Positions 1 to 11,474 of a stretch of 64,000 nt of DNA are shown one piece after another (the first letter of the stretch is position 1; each line of letters begins with the position of its first letter). Origin of the DNA: Perognathus longimembris pacificus (Eukaryota > Chordata > Mammalia > Rodentia > Heteromyidae); the NCBI RefSeq assembly GCF_023159225.1, contig NC_063161.1:121620958-121684957 (forward strand), given 5' to 3'. The notes below the pieces were generated by a model. That model saw only the letters and a list, made by a program, of their open reading frames with translations. It was not told where the DNA came from and ran no database searches. The translations under genes and the position numbers were made by a program.

Positions 1-1680
1 CATGGAAGCACCCATTGATGAGAGTGGAACTGCTCTCAGCAAGATCAACCATAATGAAATAAAGTGAAAATACGTTAAGAGCTGCTGTAGTTTATCTTAA
101 TGATTTCTCAGAATAATAGGCGGGTTTCCATTCTATGAATGGCAACATCTTGAATAATGTCCATACCCCAAAACAGGAAGTTGACATTAATTTAACTCAG
201 ATGATGCAAGAATTTTATTAAGGTCAACGCATAAAGTCATTGAGACTTTTGGCATAGGGAAGCATTTAGGATGCACTGTAAAATGAACATTCTCACTGTG
301 TTGTGGAAAAAATACACTGAAAAGTATGAAGAAGGAAGTTTAAAAAGTTTGGAAGTTATTTCTTCAGTCTCATAACAGATGATGATGACTTGATAAAGTG
401 TGTAAAAGGAATTAGATGTAGTGGGTGGTTGTTAGATTAAGATAATTTTTTTAAGTGCCTACTAAGGTTTGCTTATGGATTGAGAGCTATAAGAGAAAGA
501 AAAACACAAAAGATGCCTCCAAATTCTTTACCTTAAACATTGGGCTGAATGTTGTTCCTGTTTACTATAAACGTTCATATTTGTAGTAGTCTTCAGTCAG
601 AATATTCTCCAAGAAAAAATATTATATAAGCCATCTTTCTGTTCACAATAGGGTTTCATTGTGTCCTTACAAAGTCATACTAAAAAGAGAGAGAGTAGGT
701 TTAAATGAATAAGAATACACATGATATAAGACAGAACATGAAATTCAACAGAAGAGAAATAAATTATAAGAATAGTATAAATGCTTAATTTTTGAAAACA
801 CGTTACTTATGAGCACTTTTAGAAATTACATACATTTGGTGGAATTGAGAAACCAACCTTGAGATAATGTATTATGTATTTAAAAAATTTCACGTCTTTA
901 CATCCATGAGGACATCTACAGTGTTTCTAGCAAGAAAAGGCAGTATCAAAAGACTAGATAATGTCTAGTTCATATAAACTCCTTTAGAACACAGAACAAT
1001 AGAGTACTTACCAAACTGCGTGTCTTTGTTATATCTTAATGACAAAACAGATAAGTGCCAGAAAAAAATTATTTATGTAGAAACTATTAGTCACTTGAAA
1101 TTAGCAAATCAAAGTTACCTCTGTATCTAAAAGTAACAATATCCCAGGAAACATACAGCTTGTAATAAACTTAGCAACATAACTTTCCACATGAACAAAT
1201 TATAAACAGTATCTATAAGTATGGGAAATTTGATTAATCTTAATGTTGTTTTATAATAAACTTTTTAGGTAACCATGGACAGAAACTATGAATAGAGTCA
1301 TCTGTAAGATATACGAGTTTTAATTAATTCTTACTAAATTATGACCTTATAAATGCCTATGTATTATTTCAAATGTATATAAATATGTATATGAATAGAA
1401 TGTAATTTTTCCTATCTTACAGAGGAGGCTTTGAGACATGTATCAATCAACAAACATGTCTAAGTTAGCATGTAAGTAAGAACCAGAACTCAGAATTGAA
1501 CTGGGAACTTGGCCTGCCTCATTCGTAAATTTACATGCCTATGCATTGTATCTTAGATGACAGTAGTCAAAAGTATAATTTGTTCAACATATTAGGATCT
1601 TAACACTTGTGATTCTTTTGTGTCTTCGTGGTTATTATGTATCTGTAATGATTTTAATAATCGTATTTGTATTTTTGGCA
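1..1680. other. AT-rich unique sequence, no gene seen
   Basis: No repeat family, long reading frame or CpG-rich stretch is recognisable. Stops are frequent in every frame. Diverged repeats below my recognition limit may be present. Confidence 0.5.
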
Positions 1681-1681
1681 G

Positions 1682-1731
1682 CAAAGAGGAAGACATAGCA
1701 AGAAGAAAGTTCTGAAGCCAGTTTTGCACAG
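1682..1731 (+). other. possible 50-bp internal exon (weak)
   Basis: The segment is preceded by a T-rich tract ending in TTTTTGGCAG and followed by GTAAGTGAT, a near-consensus splice donor. One frame is open through all 50 bases and would encode a basic peptide beginning QRGRHSKKK; the other two frames contain stops. 50 bp is short but allowed for an internal exon, and its length (not a multiple of 3) would shift the frame if skipped. I do not recognise the peptide. Chance GTAAGT sites are common in 64 kb, so this is only a lead, with no partner exon found. Confidence 0.13.
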
Positions 1732-1835
1732 GTAAGTGATGAACAACATCTCTGGGGAAAAAGTTTGAGTTGTAGCATTTAATTTTCTCCACGTTGTTAA
1801 ATATTCAGCATGAGTGTTTAAAAACTCCCAAACTA

Positions 1836-2042
1836 GGGGCTGGGGATATAGCCTAGTGGCAAGAGTGCCTGCCTCGGATACACGAGGCCCTAGGTTCGAT
1901 TCCCCAGCACCACATATACAGAAAACGGCCAGAAGCGGCGCTGTGGCTCAAGTGGCAGAGTGCTAGCCTTGAGCGGGAAGAAGCCAGGGACAGTGCTCAG
2001 GCCCTGAGTCCAAGGCCCAGGACTGGCCAAAAAAAAAAAAAA
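1836..2042 (+). repeat. Type 1 (IDL-Geo) SINE
   Basis: The left arm is ID-like, with a pol III A box in TAGCCTAGTGGC and a B box in GGTTCGATTCC. The right arm is the Geo type starting GCTGTGGCTCAAGTGG. A poly(A) tail ends the element. The copy is full length and little diverged, and AAAACTCCCAAACTA is repeated on both sides (1821-1835 and about 2039-2053), a TSD showing recent L1-mediated insertion. A long antisense reading frame overlaps it but belongs to the SINE sequence. Confidence 0.93.
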
Positions 2043-2053
2043 CTCCCAAACTA

Positions 2054-2820
2054 ATGTCAGTAGGTGGAAGTGGGCAGATATATACCCTATAGGCTCTCCT
2101 GGAAAGCCATGGTGGCTCTGGTGTATGATTGAATGGTACATACTCTCCAGTAAAATTCTGCTTATGTGTTGGTGGCCAGGAAAAGTATCAGATGCTAATA
2201 TATCTGCAAAGAAGTCTAGGAAGTATACAACTTAAATCAGTATATTATCATCTCAGATAAGATTGTAAGGAAATGACTATTGTTTGGACAATGAATAGTA
2301 TCTAATTTGATACAGCAAACATCCTACCTAATGGCATTTCTTTAGAGAATTCATAATAATAGAAGTAAGACAGAATGGTCACTCTTGGTGCTTCTTCTGA
2401 GCTTTGTACTAGAAATGTTGGCCAATACAATACACTATGAAAATAAGAAAAATATGAAAACTTACTGGAAAATGATTGTTAGTATTTCCAAACATTATGA
2501 TAAAAACCAAAACCTAAGGGAAAATGGAAGTATTAAGCTACTGAAAGAATGTAAAAAGATAGCTGGCTATAAGCCCAACAAACATGCCTATAATAAATAA
2601 AATTCACATATTAATACTAGCTGACTGACATTGAAAATAATATTCACAACATCAACAAAGACTGCAAGATCCTCGGATTTCAGTTAAAGTATATACCTGA
2701 ATAATTTTATGAATTGTTTTTGGAGACATAAAACTTCATAATATATTTATGGAAAGGAAGACAGTAGAGATATGTTCTACTTCTCAACATAATTTAGAAA
2801 CAACTTACACATGTGTCCAG
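2054..2820. other. unique AT-rich sequence
   Basis: Contains a 71-codon plus-strand reading frame (2385-2600) rich in Lys and Asn, as expected by chance in AT-rich DNA. No family resemblance or splice context was seen. Confidence 0.45.
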
Positions 2821-2829
2821 AATATCAAG

Positions 2830-2960
2830 GTTTAAGTCTTAATTCTACCATTTACCAGCTTAGCAATTCTGAATAGGTGACTTAACATTTCTGGATTTCC
2901 ATTCTTTTATAAGTTAAATGGAGATAATGCTAAAATTGTATGCTTTCATCATTTTCTCAA
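2830..2960 (+). repeat. MIR relic
   Basis: The order CTACCATTTACCAGCTTAG, GGTGACTTAACATTTCTGG, TAAATGGAGATAATG follows the MIR consensus (last-base loss, 'cttaacctctctg', 'aaatggggataata'). Highly diverged, as expected for this ancient mammalian SINE. Confidence 0.65.
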
Positions 2961-3019
2961 AGAATTAACTAGAATAATTAATTTAATAAAGTAGGCTAAT
3001 ATCTGATCCACCTATATAA

Positions 3020-3310
3020 TATTAATTTATATATCCAATGTAATTCCAATAAAAATTCCAACAAAATCTTTTATGCAATATGACATGCCAGCATGAAAAT
3101 AAATTTATGGAAGAAAAAATAATGGATAAAACAATTCTGACAGACAAAACTATAAGACCAATTATAGTTACAAGACTATTTATAGTCACAGTAACAAAAA
3201 TAGTATAGTTTTAGGTCAGGTGTAAACAATGAAGTTAGTGGAATATAAAAGCAAATTATTCAAGTATGTATGGAGACGTAGGTTAGGATTCATTTGTTGA
3301 TATAACAAGT
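3020..3310 (+). repeat. old L1 ORF2 fragment
   Basis: The segment AATGTAATTCCAATAAAAAT followed by CCAACAAAAT corresponds to the conserved L1 ORF2 stretch that reads roughly 'aatgcaatccc(a/t)atcaaaatacc'. The following text (AAAATAATGGATAAAACAATTC) still loosely tracks L1. Very diverged; the ends are uncertain. Confidence 0.45.
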
Positions 3311-4460
3311 AATTCATACCTTCTGTTTTCTAGGAATAATTATATGCAGTGGCAATATAATGACAAAGGGGCATTAAGATTTATGCCCATATACTAATGT
3401 GGACAACAATAAACATAAGAATAAATGTAAAAGAAATCAGGTAGCGTCAATTATAACAAATAAAAGATAAAGAAGAAAGATGAAAACTGGAGCACAAGGG
3501 TGAGTATGGTAGTAAGAATGGAAACAGTTTTAGTTTGGACAATTAGAGAAAGCTTTTCAGAGGACACAGTTTGAACAATGCTGAGTAAGGGAAATTACAA
3601 GTGTACAGAACTTTGAGACCATGGAGAGTTAGTATACAGATGGAAACAGGAGCAAACTTGGCTTGTCTGAAGATGATTGCCCTGATTTTAATTTTGAAGA
3701 CCAGGATGTTGCAGTGGTGGCTTGGCTGAAGTTAAGCAATTGTGCTGGTGCTTATTCTAGTCTCAATAAGCTAGACTCAATAAACTAGAGCCACCCATCT
3801 TTCCCTCCTGTGGCAAAGGAGAATTCTTCCGTATTAAAAATATTTCCAGGAATGCAGGGAATAAGTAGCTAGAGCAATTCTTAATGCATCAATGTTAATT
3901 GATTTTTAAATTGATAAGAAATATGAATAAGAGAATATTCTGGGCTATCGAGAAATGCAGAAGTGACCTTTGAAAATAAAAGCAGGTGGCTGGACATTAA
4001 CATTTGGTAAACACCTCCTGTGGGACAGTCTGCAAACAGGAACTGGAGTGCACAGTCTTTTGCTTGGCACAGGGGCCTTTCAAATCTGCTTTCTTAAAAA
4101 TATAAACTGTGAGTTTATTCAATTTACAGTTAGAACCTGTTGTGATAGCAAAGATTGAACTTTTATGTTCCTCATAAGGGATTTATGACATATTAATGAC
4201 CTCAGCACTGAATCATCTAGAATTACTCTTCCTTGCAGCATTTCATCATTCAAGTTCTCAAATAAAAGCTCACATAGGGTTGTGGTAGCTTCCTATTTTC
4301 TTCAAGCTTCTTTTAAAATTTCTTATTCTGTTTCTGGTATTTTTGTTCTTTCTGCAATTTTCTGATTTTCTGACTTGCAAAATATATTGGGTGACAGATA
4401 CCAAAACTAAAAATAAGGATCTAATGTTCAACTATTGATTTTGTCATTTTTTCCTGTTTG
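3311..4460. other. unique sequence, nothing recognised
   Basis: Mixed composition without clear repeat. Part of 3490-3620 (CTTTTCAGAGGACACAGTTTGAACAATGCTGAG) loosely resembles the same ancient repeat seen at 48.3 kb, but too weakly to annotate separately. Confidence 0.4.
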
Positions 4461-4467
4461 ATCATAG

Positions 4468-4590
4468 GTGACATAACTGGAATTTTAATATCTTAGGCTC
4501 TTTATCTGATACATGCAATGATAATAGTAACATTCAGCTCATAGGACTATTTGGTGGCGAGAGAATGCATAATAGGAAATAACACCTCTT
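4468..4590 (+). repeat. probable MIR relic
   Basis: The run GGTGACATAACTGG, CTTAGGCTCTTTATCTGATAC, ATGATAATAGTAACATTCAG, CTCATAGGAC follows the central and 3' MIR consensus in order, with heavy divergence. Confidence 0.5.
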
Positions 4591-5004
4591 CAACAATGGA
4601 CATTCATAAGTCAATAAAATCTATGATTCTGCTTTTGAAATATTAACACTTTCGATGTTAAAGCAAGTCATCTATTCTTGGCAAACAGCTCTGCCCCTAC
4701 AACCATTTGGTTCAGCTTTTCCATTGAAAGTAGCCTTGGCCTCAGGTGTCTCTTTTCATCTTTAGAGTTGTACCATACCACTTATACCTTGCTTCAAATG
4801 GACCCACCCTAGGAAATGTGTTTTTTAAAAAAATTCCACTTGAGGGCACTGTGTACTACTGTGGGAATCACAATACTACCAATGTCTCCTTCCACGAAGA
4901 ACTTTAAGGACCTTGCTTTACCTTGAACTATGGCTCCAATGCATTTTAACAACATGCTAGATTTTCTTATTGGTTGGTGTCTAGGAAGATGCCATTCTGA
5001 TCTG

Positions 5005-5165
5005 TGCTAAATAAAATATATTAGGCATTTTATATTTCCTTAATCCTTTTGAGTAGCTTAAGGACGATACCTACCCTAATTTTATAAATAAACCCCAAGA
5101 AAGATTGAGTAACTCCCCCAAGTTGTTCTAATTAGTGTGTAATAAAAATCTAGATAAATCTAAAA
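5005..5165 (+). repeat. MIR relic
   Basis: GGCATTTTATATTTCC, TTAATCCTTTTGAG, ATTTTATAAATAAACCCC, AAGATTGAGTAACTCCCCCAAG match successive MIR consensus blocks (the 'gcactttacatgtatt', 'tttacagatgaggaaactga', 'gagtaacttgcccaagg' blocks). Confidence 0.6.
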
Positions 5166-5206
5166 CTGCAAAACTAATTTCTATTCTTTCATGTTCTCTC
5201 TCCTTA

Positions 5207-5440
5207 TATGTAGATATACAGATACATATTTATATACAAATTGTATATGTATATATATTAACTATAGAATATATAAATGTTATTTTATAGTGTATTTGGT
5301 AAGTATAAATATTCATATGTAATATATTATATATATAACACTTAAGTGAAGAGCTGGAGAAGGACATCTATTTTTGCATACATTCTTATAGATAAGGATA
5401 TATGTATTATAATGTATTATAGTGTTATATATATGTATAC
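5207..5440. repeat. TA-rich low-complexity tract
   Basis: Interrupted runs of alternating T and A with occasional G/C, for example around 5236-5260 and 5318-5338. No regular unit longer than two bases. Confidence 0.7.
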
Positions 5441-6786
5441 ACAATAGTTGGCCACTACATTGTAAACATCACATTTAGATTATGTTTCAAAACAAAATTA
5501 AATGTCTGGTGAAGAAAGCACACAGATACAATTGCTTGCCTGCAGAGAAAATTCTGTTTTCTTGCTATATAATGCAATGAATGTGATAAACCGGAGCCAG
5601 CTCACCGCTGTTGTATTGCATTGGCAAGCTCTAATAACACAAAAATTACTGTCCAGAAATAAAACACATTTTTGTAGTTACCAAGAGTTGCTTTACCTAA
5701 AAAAATAAACCCAGACCATTAAATTGGTGAGATTCTCATCTCCCCCTTAGTCCTTACAAAATTATATGAGGTAAAGATTGCATTTTTAGTAAATCAATTC
5801 CCTGAGCTGATGAAACCACTGATTTGCATAAAGCTATTATTTTCCAATATAAGTAAAAACAAGAGGGATAATATATATTATTATTCCCTTCATAGGAAAG
5901 CACATAAATGTTCTCCCATGTGATTCAGTTGGTGTTTACCATGTTGCTTCCCACCCCCACCCCTTTTTAATAGCATCCAGACTGTACACTTTTCAAACTT
6001 TTCAATATCACTGATCTTACTAACAGAACAACAACTAAAAAGAGCACTGAAAGAATCATCTTTTGAATTTCACATAAGTAAGCATCTCATCATGATCTTT
6101 AGGGAGTATTTATCGGTGCTTGTTGAAACTGAGGCCTGAACAGGACAGGTATATATTTTATTTCCCATCATTTTGAAAGTAGGGCTTGAAGAGAGAGAAG
6201 CAAGAAAAGGTATTGTTATCTGAAGGTAAGAGGTAGTCTTTCCTCATAGAAATGTCAAGACTTTAAGTTGGTGTTTACACTCCACAAAATATTACATGCA
6301 CACTACTTTGTCATATCCAGTGTTGTTCACATGCTCTAGGTGTTTTATGTAGAGAGAAGGGCCCCAGACAGCTATCGTTTGGGAATAAAAAGGCAGTACA
6401 GAAAGTGTGAATTATTTCACGACAGGGTGATACCAGAGACTGAAGTCTCTCCTGTACCCATCAGTTCTATCAAGGTCCTTTTCTTTATTGGGAAGCTGCT
6501 ACTGTGTTTGGGTATGCTAGCCATGTCCTACAGTACTGCTTTGCCCCATTCTTCTGTGGAGTTGTGGGCATAGCTTCTTTTCCTGGAGCTTTCCCCTGCT
6601 CTATACAACATAGCCATGAATAGCCTAAGAGCAGTACCTCTCTGGGGTTGAGGGGTTGTATATATTCTCCTACTTCTTTGTTTTTAATTAAAAAATACAT
6701 TATACTGAACAGTAAATTAAGCTATGTGTAATTGTAATCATTTTCCATGGCTATTTATTTAGAAACTGCCATGTGTGAGCACATAG
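5441..6786. other. unique sequence, no gene supported
   Basis: Contains a 77-codon plus-strand reading frame (6340-6573) and an overlapping antisense one. Neither resembles a known protein or sits between good splice sites, so both are treated as chance. Confidence 0.4.
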
Positions 6787-6791
6787 CGTTA

Positions 6792-7190
6792 TGTTAGTTT
6801 TGAATCTGTAATTTTAAAAAATGCCTGAAATAATCAACTTTTAAAAAGGAAGGTTTACTTTGGGCTCATTGTTTCAGAGGTTTCAATCCATGGTGACTTG
6901 AGCCTGTTGGCTTTGGGCCTGTGGGGAGGTAGTGCTTCACGGAAGTAGGGCATTATAGAGGAAACTGTACACTCCAAGGTAGCTGGGAAAAGAGAGAGGG
7001 GAGGGAGGAAAGGGACAAAGAGAGGGAGAGAAATGTGCATAGGTTCCATTGACCCAGGCTCAATGGCATGGACCTAATGATCTTCCTTCAACTAGATGCG
7101 CCTACTAAACTTTCCATACCTGCCAATAGCCTCATTAGATGGAGACCCCATCTACATGCATGAGCTTTTGGAGGACATATATGATTTACA
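6792..7190 (-). mobile_element. MaLR-type LTR (ERVL-MaLR), antisense
   Basis: Read on the minus strand it begins TGTAAATCATATATGTCC and ends with the complement of TGTTAGTTTT, giving TG...CA ends and 399 bp. Internal landmarks agree with rodent MaLR LTRs: the 'ggaggtggggcc'-like region, a GA/CT-rich stretch (6990-7035), and the 'actgaaacctctgaaac' and 'aaataaaccttcctttttaa' regions near the 3' end. The same family lies at 16368-16764 on the other strand. No clear 5-bp TSD survives. Confidence 0.72.
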
Positions 7191-7917
7191 TGATATAGGA
7201 CTAAAATGGTGACCAAATAAGTCAAAATTAGAGTCATTGCAAACATTTTTTTTTTTCCTTCATCTGGCTCCTCTCCAGAGCTCAGAAGCAAAAGTCCAAC
7301 TGATTCACAGCTGGTAGATAGTGTCTGTATAAATGTTCCTGTAGACTGACTGTCCATGCTTGCTACAAAGGGACACATTTAGGAATATAAATCATGAAAC
7401 AAACTTTGATTCAGGTGCATCAAAGTCGAAATTCTTGAGACTATATCAATGGAAGTGTTAATGTTAGATAACAATATGTTATAAATTTTAACCTCACCTT
7501 TAACATTTCAAGAGCAGGAATTGCCTGAGGCTTTCCTCTTTTAGGTGCCTCAAGTTCTAGTTGAACAAGCTTTCATTTGTTCCTCCAGAGGAGCTGCTGT
7601 TGAAAACTTTGAGAAATGTCAGAACTGGATAAAGCATTTGTCACACATTATGCACAGCAGGCAAACGTGGTGGGTTGATGTCAGAAACATAAAACTACAT
7701 CATGGACTTGTTTGGAAAGGCTTTTCTGACCTCTCTACAGATATTGAATCAAGTAAGATTAAATTTCCTGGTTTAGATTTCCTATTTCAAAGGACATACA
7801 GGACTGAAGGAATTGATAATTGCTGATGCTTTTCTATGGAGACAGTGCTTTCCAAAATATAGAGAGCAAAGGGGGTCTCTAAGAGGTTCTAAGATAATGA
7901 TAAACAAACATACACAG
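7191..7917. other. unique sequence
   Basis: Contains a 93-codon reading frame (7545-7826) preceded by a pyrimidine-rich tract ending in TTTTAG at about 7543. No recognisable domain and no good donor at its end, so no gene is called. Confidence 0.4.
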
Positions 7918-7972
7918 GTGCACACACAAGACACACACACACACACACACACACAAACATAACACACACACA
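7918..7972 (+). repeat. (CA)n microsatellite, interrupted
   Basis: About 55 bp of CA dinucleotides, interrupted by AAG and AAACATAA. Unlike most other CA tracts here, it is not attached to a recognisable SINE. Confidence 0.95.
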
Positions 7973-8669
7973 GGCCCATTCATGTGTGCACTTGGTATAT
8001 AAAGGCTCTTTGTCAATGACAATCATTTTAGCTCAATGAAATATAACACCAATTGATTTTTTTCACATATTAGAATGTGCTATTGTTGAAAAAAAAAGAT
8101 ATGCAATGAAATAGTCTTACTTTTTTTTCTTAGTCCTTTCTTTATACCAGCTTTGGTATGCTTAGACTGCTTCTTCATGGAAAATAAACACACACCATGA
8201 TTGTAGTGTATCTTCCTATTTTCTTTAAAAAATATATTGGTGGGGATTTTCTGTACCAAGGGTCAAGTTTAACATTCTAGTATGGATGCATCAATTAACG
8301 TAGGAACCACCGAACATGGTTTATTTGGTATTGTGCTATTACAAACAATGTTGTAACAGATACCTTTGAATATACAACTTTGCTTTGTGTGTACTTATAC
8401 CTGTGGTACCTTATAAAATTGAATTGAAATAATTAAAAAATTTGAAAGATAGTACTAAATTGTTCTCAGCAGGTTAAGGGAGTTTGTGGTCTCAGCAGTA
8501 ATTTAGGAGCGTTATTAATACTTTGGGATTTCTTTTTGGGATATATAATTTATCTGTTCTATTCACATTTTCTTTCTATTTGCTATTATTACCTACTTTG
8601 GAATTATTTTAAATGCAAGTCATAAAATTGTATATCCAAAACTTTAACATTTTAGCAATAATCTTATCT
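7973..8669. other. unique AT-rich sequence
   Basis: No recognisable repeat or coding signal. Confidence 0.4.
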
Positions 8670-8897
8670 GGGCACCAGTGGCCTATACCTATAACCCTAG
8701 ATACTCAGGAAGCTCAGACCTGAGAATGAAGATTCAGAACCAGCACAAGGAGACAAATCTCAAGCAGACAAATTCATGGGATCTGTCTAAGTAAGCAGCA
8801 AAAAGCTGTTACTCAGATGACAGAGCACCAGCCATAGGTAAAAATGTCCTGTGAGAACAGTAAATTCTTGAGTTCAAGACTCTGACTGGCAAAAAAA
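8670..8897 (+). repeat. Type 2 SINE, diverged
   Basis: Starts GGCACCAGTGGCCTATACCT with the B1/Alu-like 'ctagatactcaggaagctcag' block, passes to the Geo right arm (GTTACTCAGATGACAGAGCACCAGCC) and ends TCTTGAGTTCAAGACTCTGACTGGC plus an A tail. Older than the type 1 copies. Confidence 0.8.
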
Positions 8898-9972
8898 GTA
8901 GTAGCATACAATAGCACTTTGCATGGTACCTCAGTTATAACCAGTGTTCAAATTATGTTTGTTGAATGACTAGTAATATAGTCATTCAAGTAAAATAGCA
9001 CTCCAGTTCTAGGTCTCTTATCACCTTAGTATAGTAAGAATTTTCAGGCAGAACAAATGTTTGAGACTTGTATTTTTTAATTGAAATTAGTCATAATAAA
9101 CTGCTACTTTAAATCACAATTATGTAAGGACACAGGTACATATTTTCCATTGGTGCATCTTAAAGAAACTACCAATAACTCAGCAAAGTAGTTATTATTA
9201 TGTACATACCCATTTTCTGATAAGAAAGCCTGCTGGAGTATTCTGCTAGCAGAAAAATGGAAATGCGGTTTACAAGTTGGAAGTTTAATGCCAGGGCCCA
9301 TTATGTGAGCAATGACTTTGCTAGCATGCTTGAAAAAGTTTCCATTATAAAACTCAAAGTGCAATTTAAACCAAAAAATAAAAATTATAAAGAAATAAAG
9401 AAGAAGCTGTCTAGGGATAAAGATCTCTTCATTTTTGTAGAATTAGATTTACTAAAAATAGATTTCTTTTTATGCTTCCTATGAACTACATTTAGATACA
9501 ACCATATCTCAGTTCTTCCAAAGTTATAACCCAAATGCTAATGCCTAATAACTATGCACTTGAAGCCTTTAAAACAATGCCATGTATTTCCACTCATCAA
9601 GATGCGGACGCAGGCATTAAATCTATTAAATCAATATTCTTATTGTTTAAAAATTAAGGATGAAAGATCATACTCATTTTACTGCGGATATAAACATTTA
9701 GGAACTGTCCTCAATATAATTAATATGTTATCAGTCGAGTGAATTTATCTTAATAGCTTCTGTGCCCGAAAGGAGCTACTTTCTATATATGGCATTGTTA
9801 GAGATTCAGTGCCATGTTTCTGGCTTTGTGGTTCCTTGTTCTAGCACAGCTTATGGAGAACATTGCTCTTTCTTCTTAAATTGGGCCAACACCTGTTCAA
9901 AAATAAGTTCATGATAGGCATTGGTTTTTAAATACCTTAGGAGAAGACAAGAGAAAAGAGGCAGTTACAATG
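8898..9972. other. unique AT-rich sequence
   Basis: Contains three short overlapping reading frames (62-86 codons) on both strands with no domain. Nothing else recognised. Confidence 0.4.
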
Positions 9973-9973
9973 T

Positions 9974-9988
9974 CGTGTGTGTGCGTGC

Positions 9989-10020
<32 letters not shown>

Positions 10021-10021
10021 G
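9974..10021 (+). repeat. (GT)n microsatellite at SINE tail
   Basis: Mostly GT dinucleotides with GC and TT interruptions. It abuts the 3' end of the antisense type 2 SINE at 10022, so on the SINE strand it is a (CA)n tail. Confidence 0.95.
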
Positions 10022-10224
10022 TCCTGTGGCTTGGACTCAAGGCCTAGGTACTGTCCCTGAGCCACTTGAGCCACAGTTCTGCTTCCAACTTTTTGGTAGT
10101 TATTTGGGGATAAAAGTCTCATGGACTGTCCACTTTCCTGCCCTGGCTGGCTTTGAACTGTGATCCTCAGATCACAACCAGTTGAATGATTAGGATTATA
10201 GGCACAAGCCTCCAACACCTGGCA
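10022..10224 (-). repeat. Type 2 SINE, antisense
   Basis: Antisense Geo arm (GGACTCAAGGCCTAGG, CTGAGCCACTTGAGCCACAG) followed by the antisense B1-like arm (TGGCTTTGAACTGTGATCCTCAG, GATTAGGATTATAGGCAC). Confidence 0.88.
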
Positions 10225-10918
10225 CAAACCCTTTTCATTACATAGTTTGGCTACCAATATTCTATGGCTTATTTGAATTTAAATTATTATCTGAGTTTAC
10301 TAGCTTTTAGGCTAAATACCTTTAATATTTGTGGCAAGACAGCTCTACTAGCAACAGGTCATCTCGCTTTTATTATGGGAAAAATCTTCACTTTCACTTG
10401 GGAAGGGCAATTTTTCTAGATATACAATGATCAGTTGACATGTTTTATTCTTTGATCATTTAAATATGTTATGTCACTGCCTCTGGGTTGGCTGTGTCTG
10501 CTGAGATTTCAGATGATGTTGTTACTGGTCTCCTAATGCAAGTTAGGCATTGTTTTTCTATTGTTACTTTCAAGATTTTCTCCTTGCCTTACATTCAACA
10601 TTTTTACTGTGGTAGATTTGTACATGGATCCATGAATTTTTCCTACTTTCTTTCCTATCTAGAACTGATTGAACATTCTGGATGTGTAGGTTGTCTTTTT
10701 TGAAAAAAATAAATGTGGGGGATTTTCAGACATTATTTCTATGAATATTTTCCTTTTCTTTTCTACTTCTGGTATTTTGTTTGAATACATATTGGCCTGC
10801 TACATTGAGTCCCAAGTCTTAGTCTCTGCTCAGTTTTCTTTATTTTTCATCTCTGTTTAAGGTGAGATAGTTTCTATGCATCTCTCTTTCAGTTTGCTAT
10901 TTAAGATTTTTTTCTTTT
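10225..10918. other. unique sequence
   Basis: No recognisable repeat. A 71-codon reading frame at 10488-10703 has no supporting context. Confidence 0.4.
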
Positions 10919-10920
10919 TA

Positions 10921-11130
10921 TGTCAGTACTGAGGTTTGAACTAAGAGCTTTGTGCTTGCTGTACAAATGATGCACTTAGCACTTCAGCCATGCCTCTAGC
11001 CCTTTTTGCTTTCTTTATTATTTAGACAGAGACTAAAGTTTTTGTCTAAGATGCCCTCTGATCAGATCCCTTTGCCAATGCCTCCTGAACAGTTAGGATT
11101 GTAGGCTTGTTCCATCAAACCAGTTATTAT
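10921..11130 (-). repeat. Type 3 SINE, antisense
   Basis: An antisense ID-like arm (CAGTACTGAGGTTTGAACTAAG, CACTTCAGCCATGCCTCTAGCC) is followed by a diverged antisense B1-like arm (CCTCCTGAACAGTTAGGATTGTAGGC). There is no Geo-type insertion between the two pol III boxes of the ID-like arm. Confidence 0.72.
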
Positions 11131-11276
11131 TAACGTTTTGTGCAGTATCTCTTGGAACTACAAAACTTGTTAGCCCTACATTTTGAGTAGCTGAGATTAT
11201 AATGCTTTATTTCAAATCTATTGTTGAGCTCATTTACGGCAATTAAACAATAACTACTCTACTCTTCAATTCTTTG

Positions 11277-11474
11277 GCAGTACTGGGGTTTGAACTCAGG
11301 TCCTCATGTTTGTAGCAGGCACTCTAGCTCTTGAGGCACACCTCCAGCCTAGTTTGCTTCAGGTAACTTTTTAGATAGGGTTATCATTTTCCTTGGGCAG
11401 ATTTGAGACATTTTCTCTGCTACCTAGGTCTCCTGAATAGCTGGGATTACAAGCTAAACCAACAGACCAGTTTA
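11277..11474 (-). repeat. Type 3 SINE, antisense
   Basis: Better preserved sister of the copy 150 bp upstream: GCAGTACTGGGGTTTGAACTC, CTCTTGAGGCACACCTCCAGCC (ID-like arm), then GATAGGGTTATCATTTTCC and TCCTGAATAGCTGGGATTAC (B1-like arm). Same orientation as its neighbour. Confidence 0.8.

Noticed and set aside
1836..2042. tRNA gene suggested by A and B boxes
   Set aside because: The boxes belong to a dimeric SINE with poly(A) tail and TSD; no cloverleaf or terminator of a functional tRNA.
7545..7826. 93-codon frame after a pyrimidine tract ending TTTTAG
   Set aside because: Has an acceptor-like start but no donor near its end, and no similarity I recognise.
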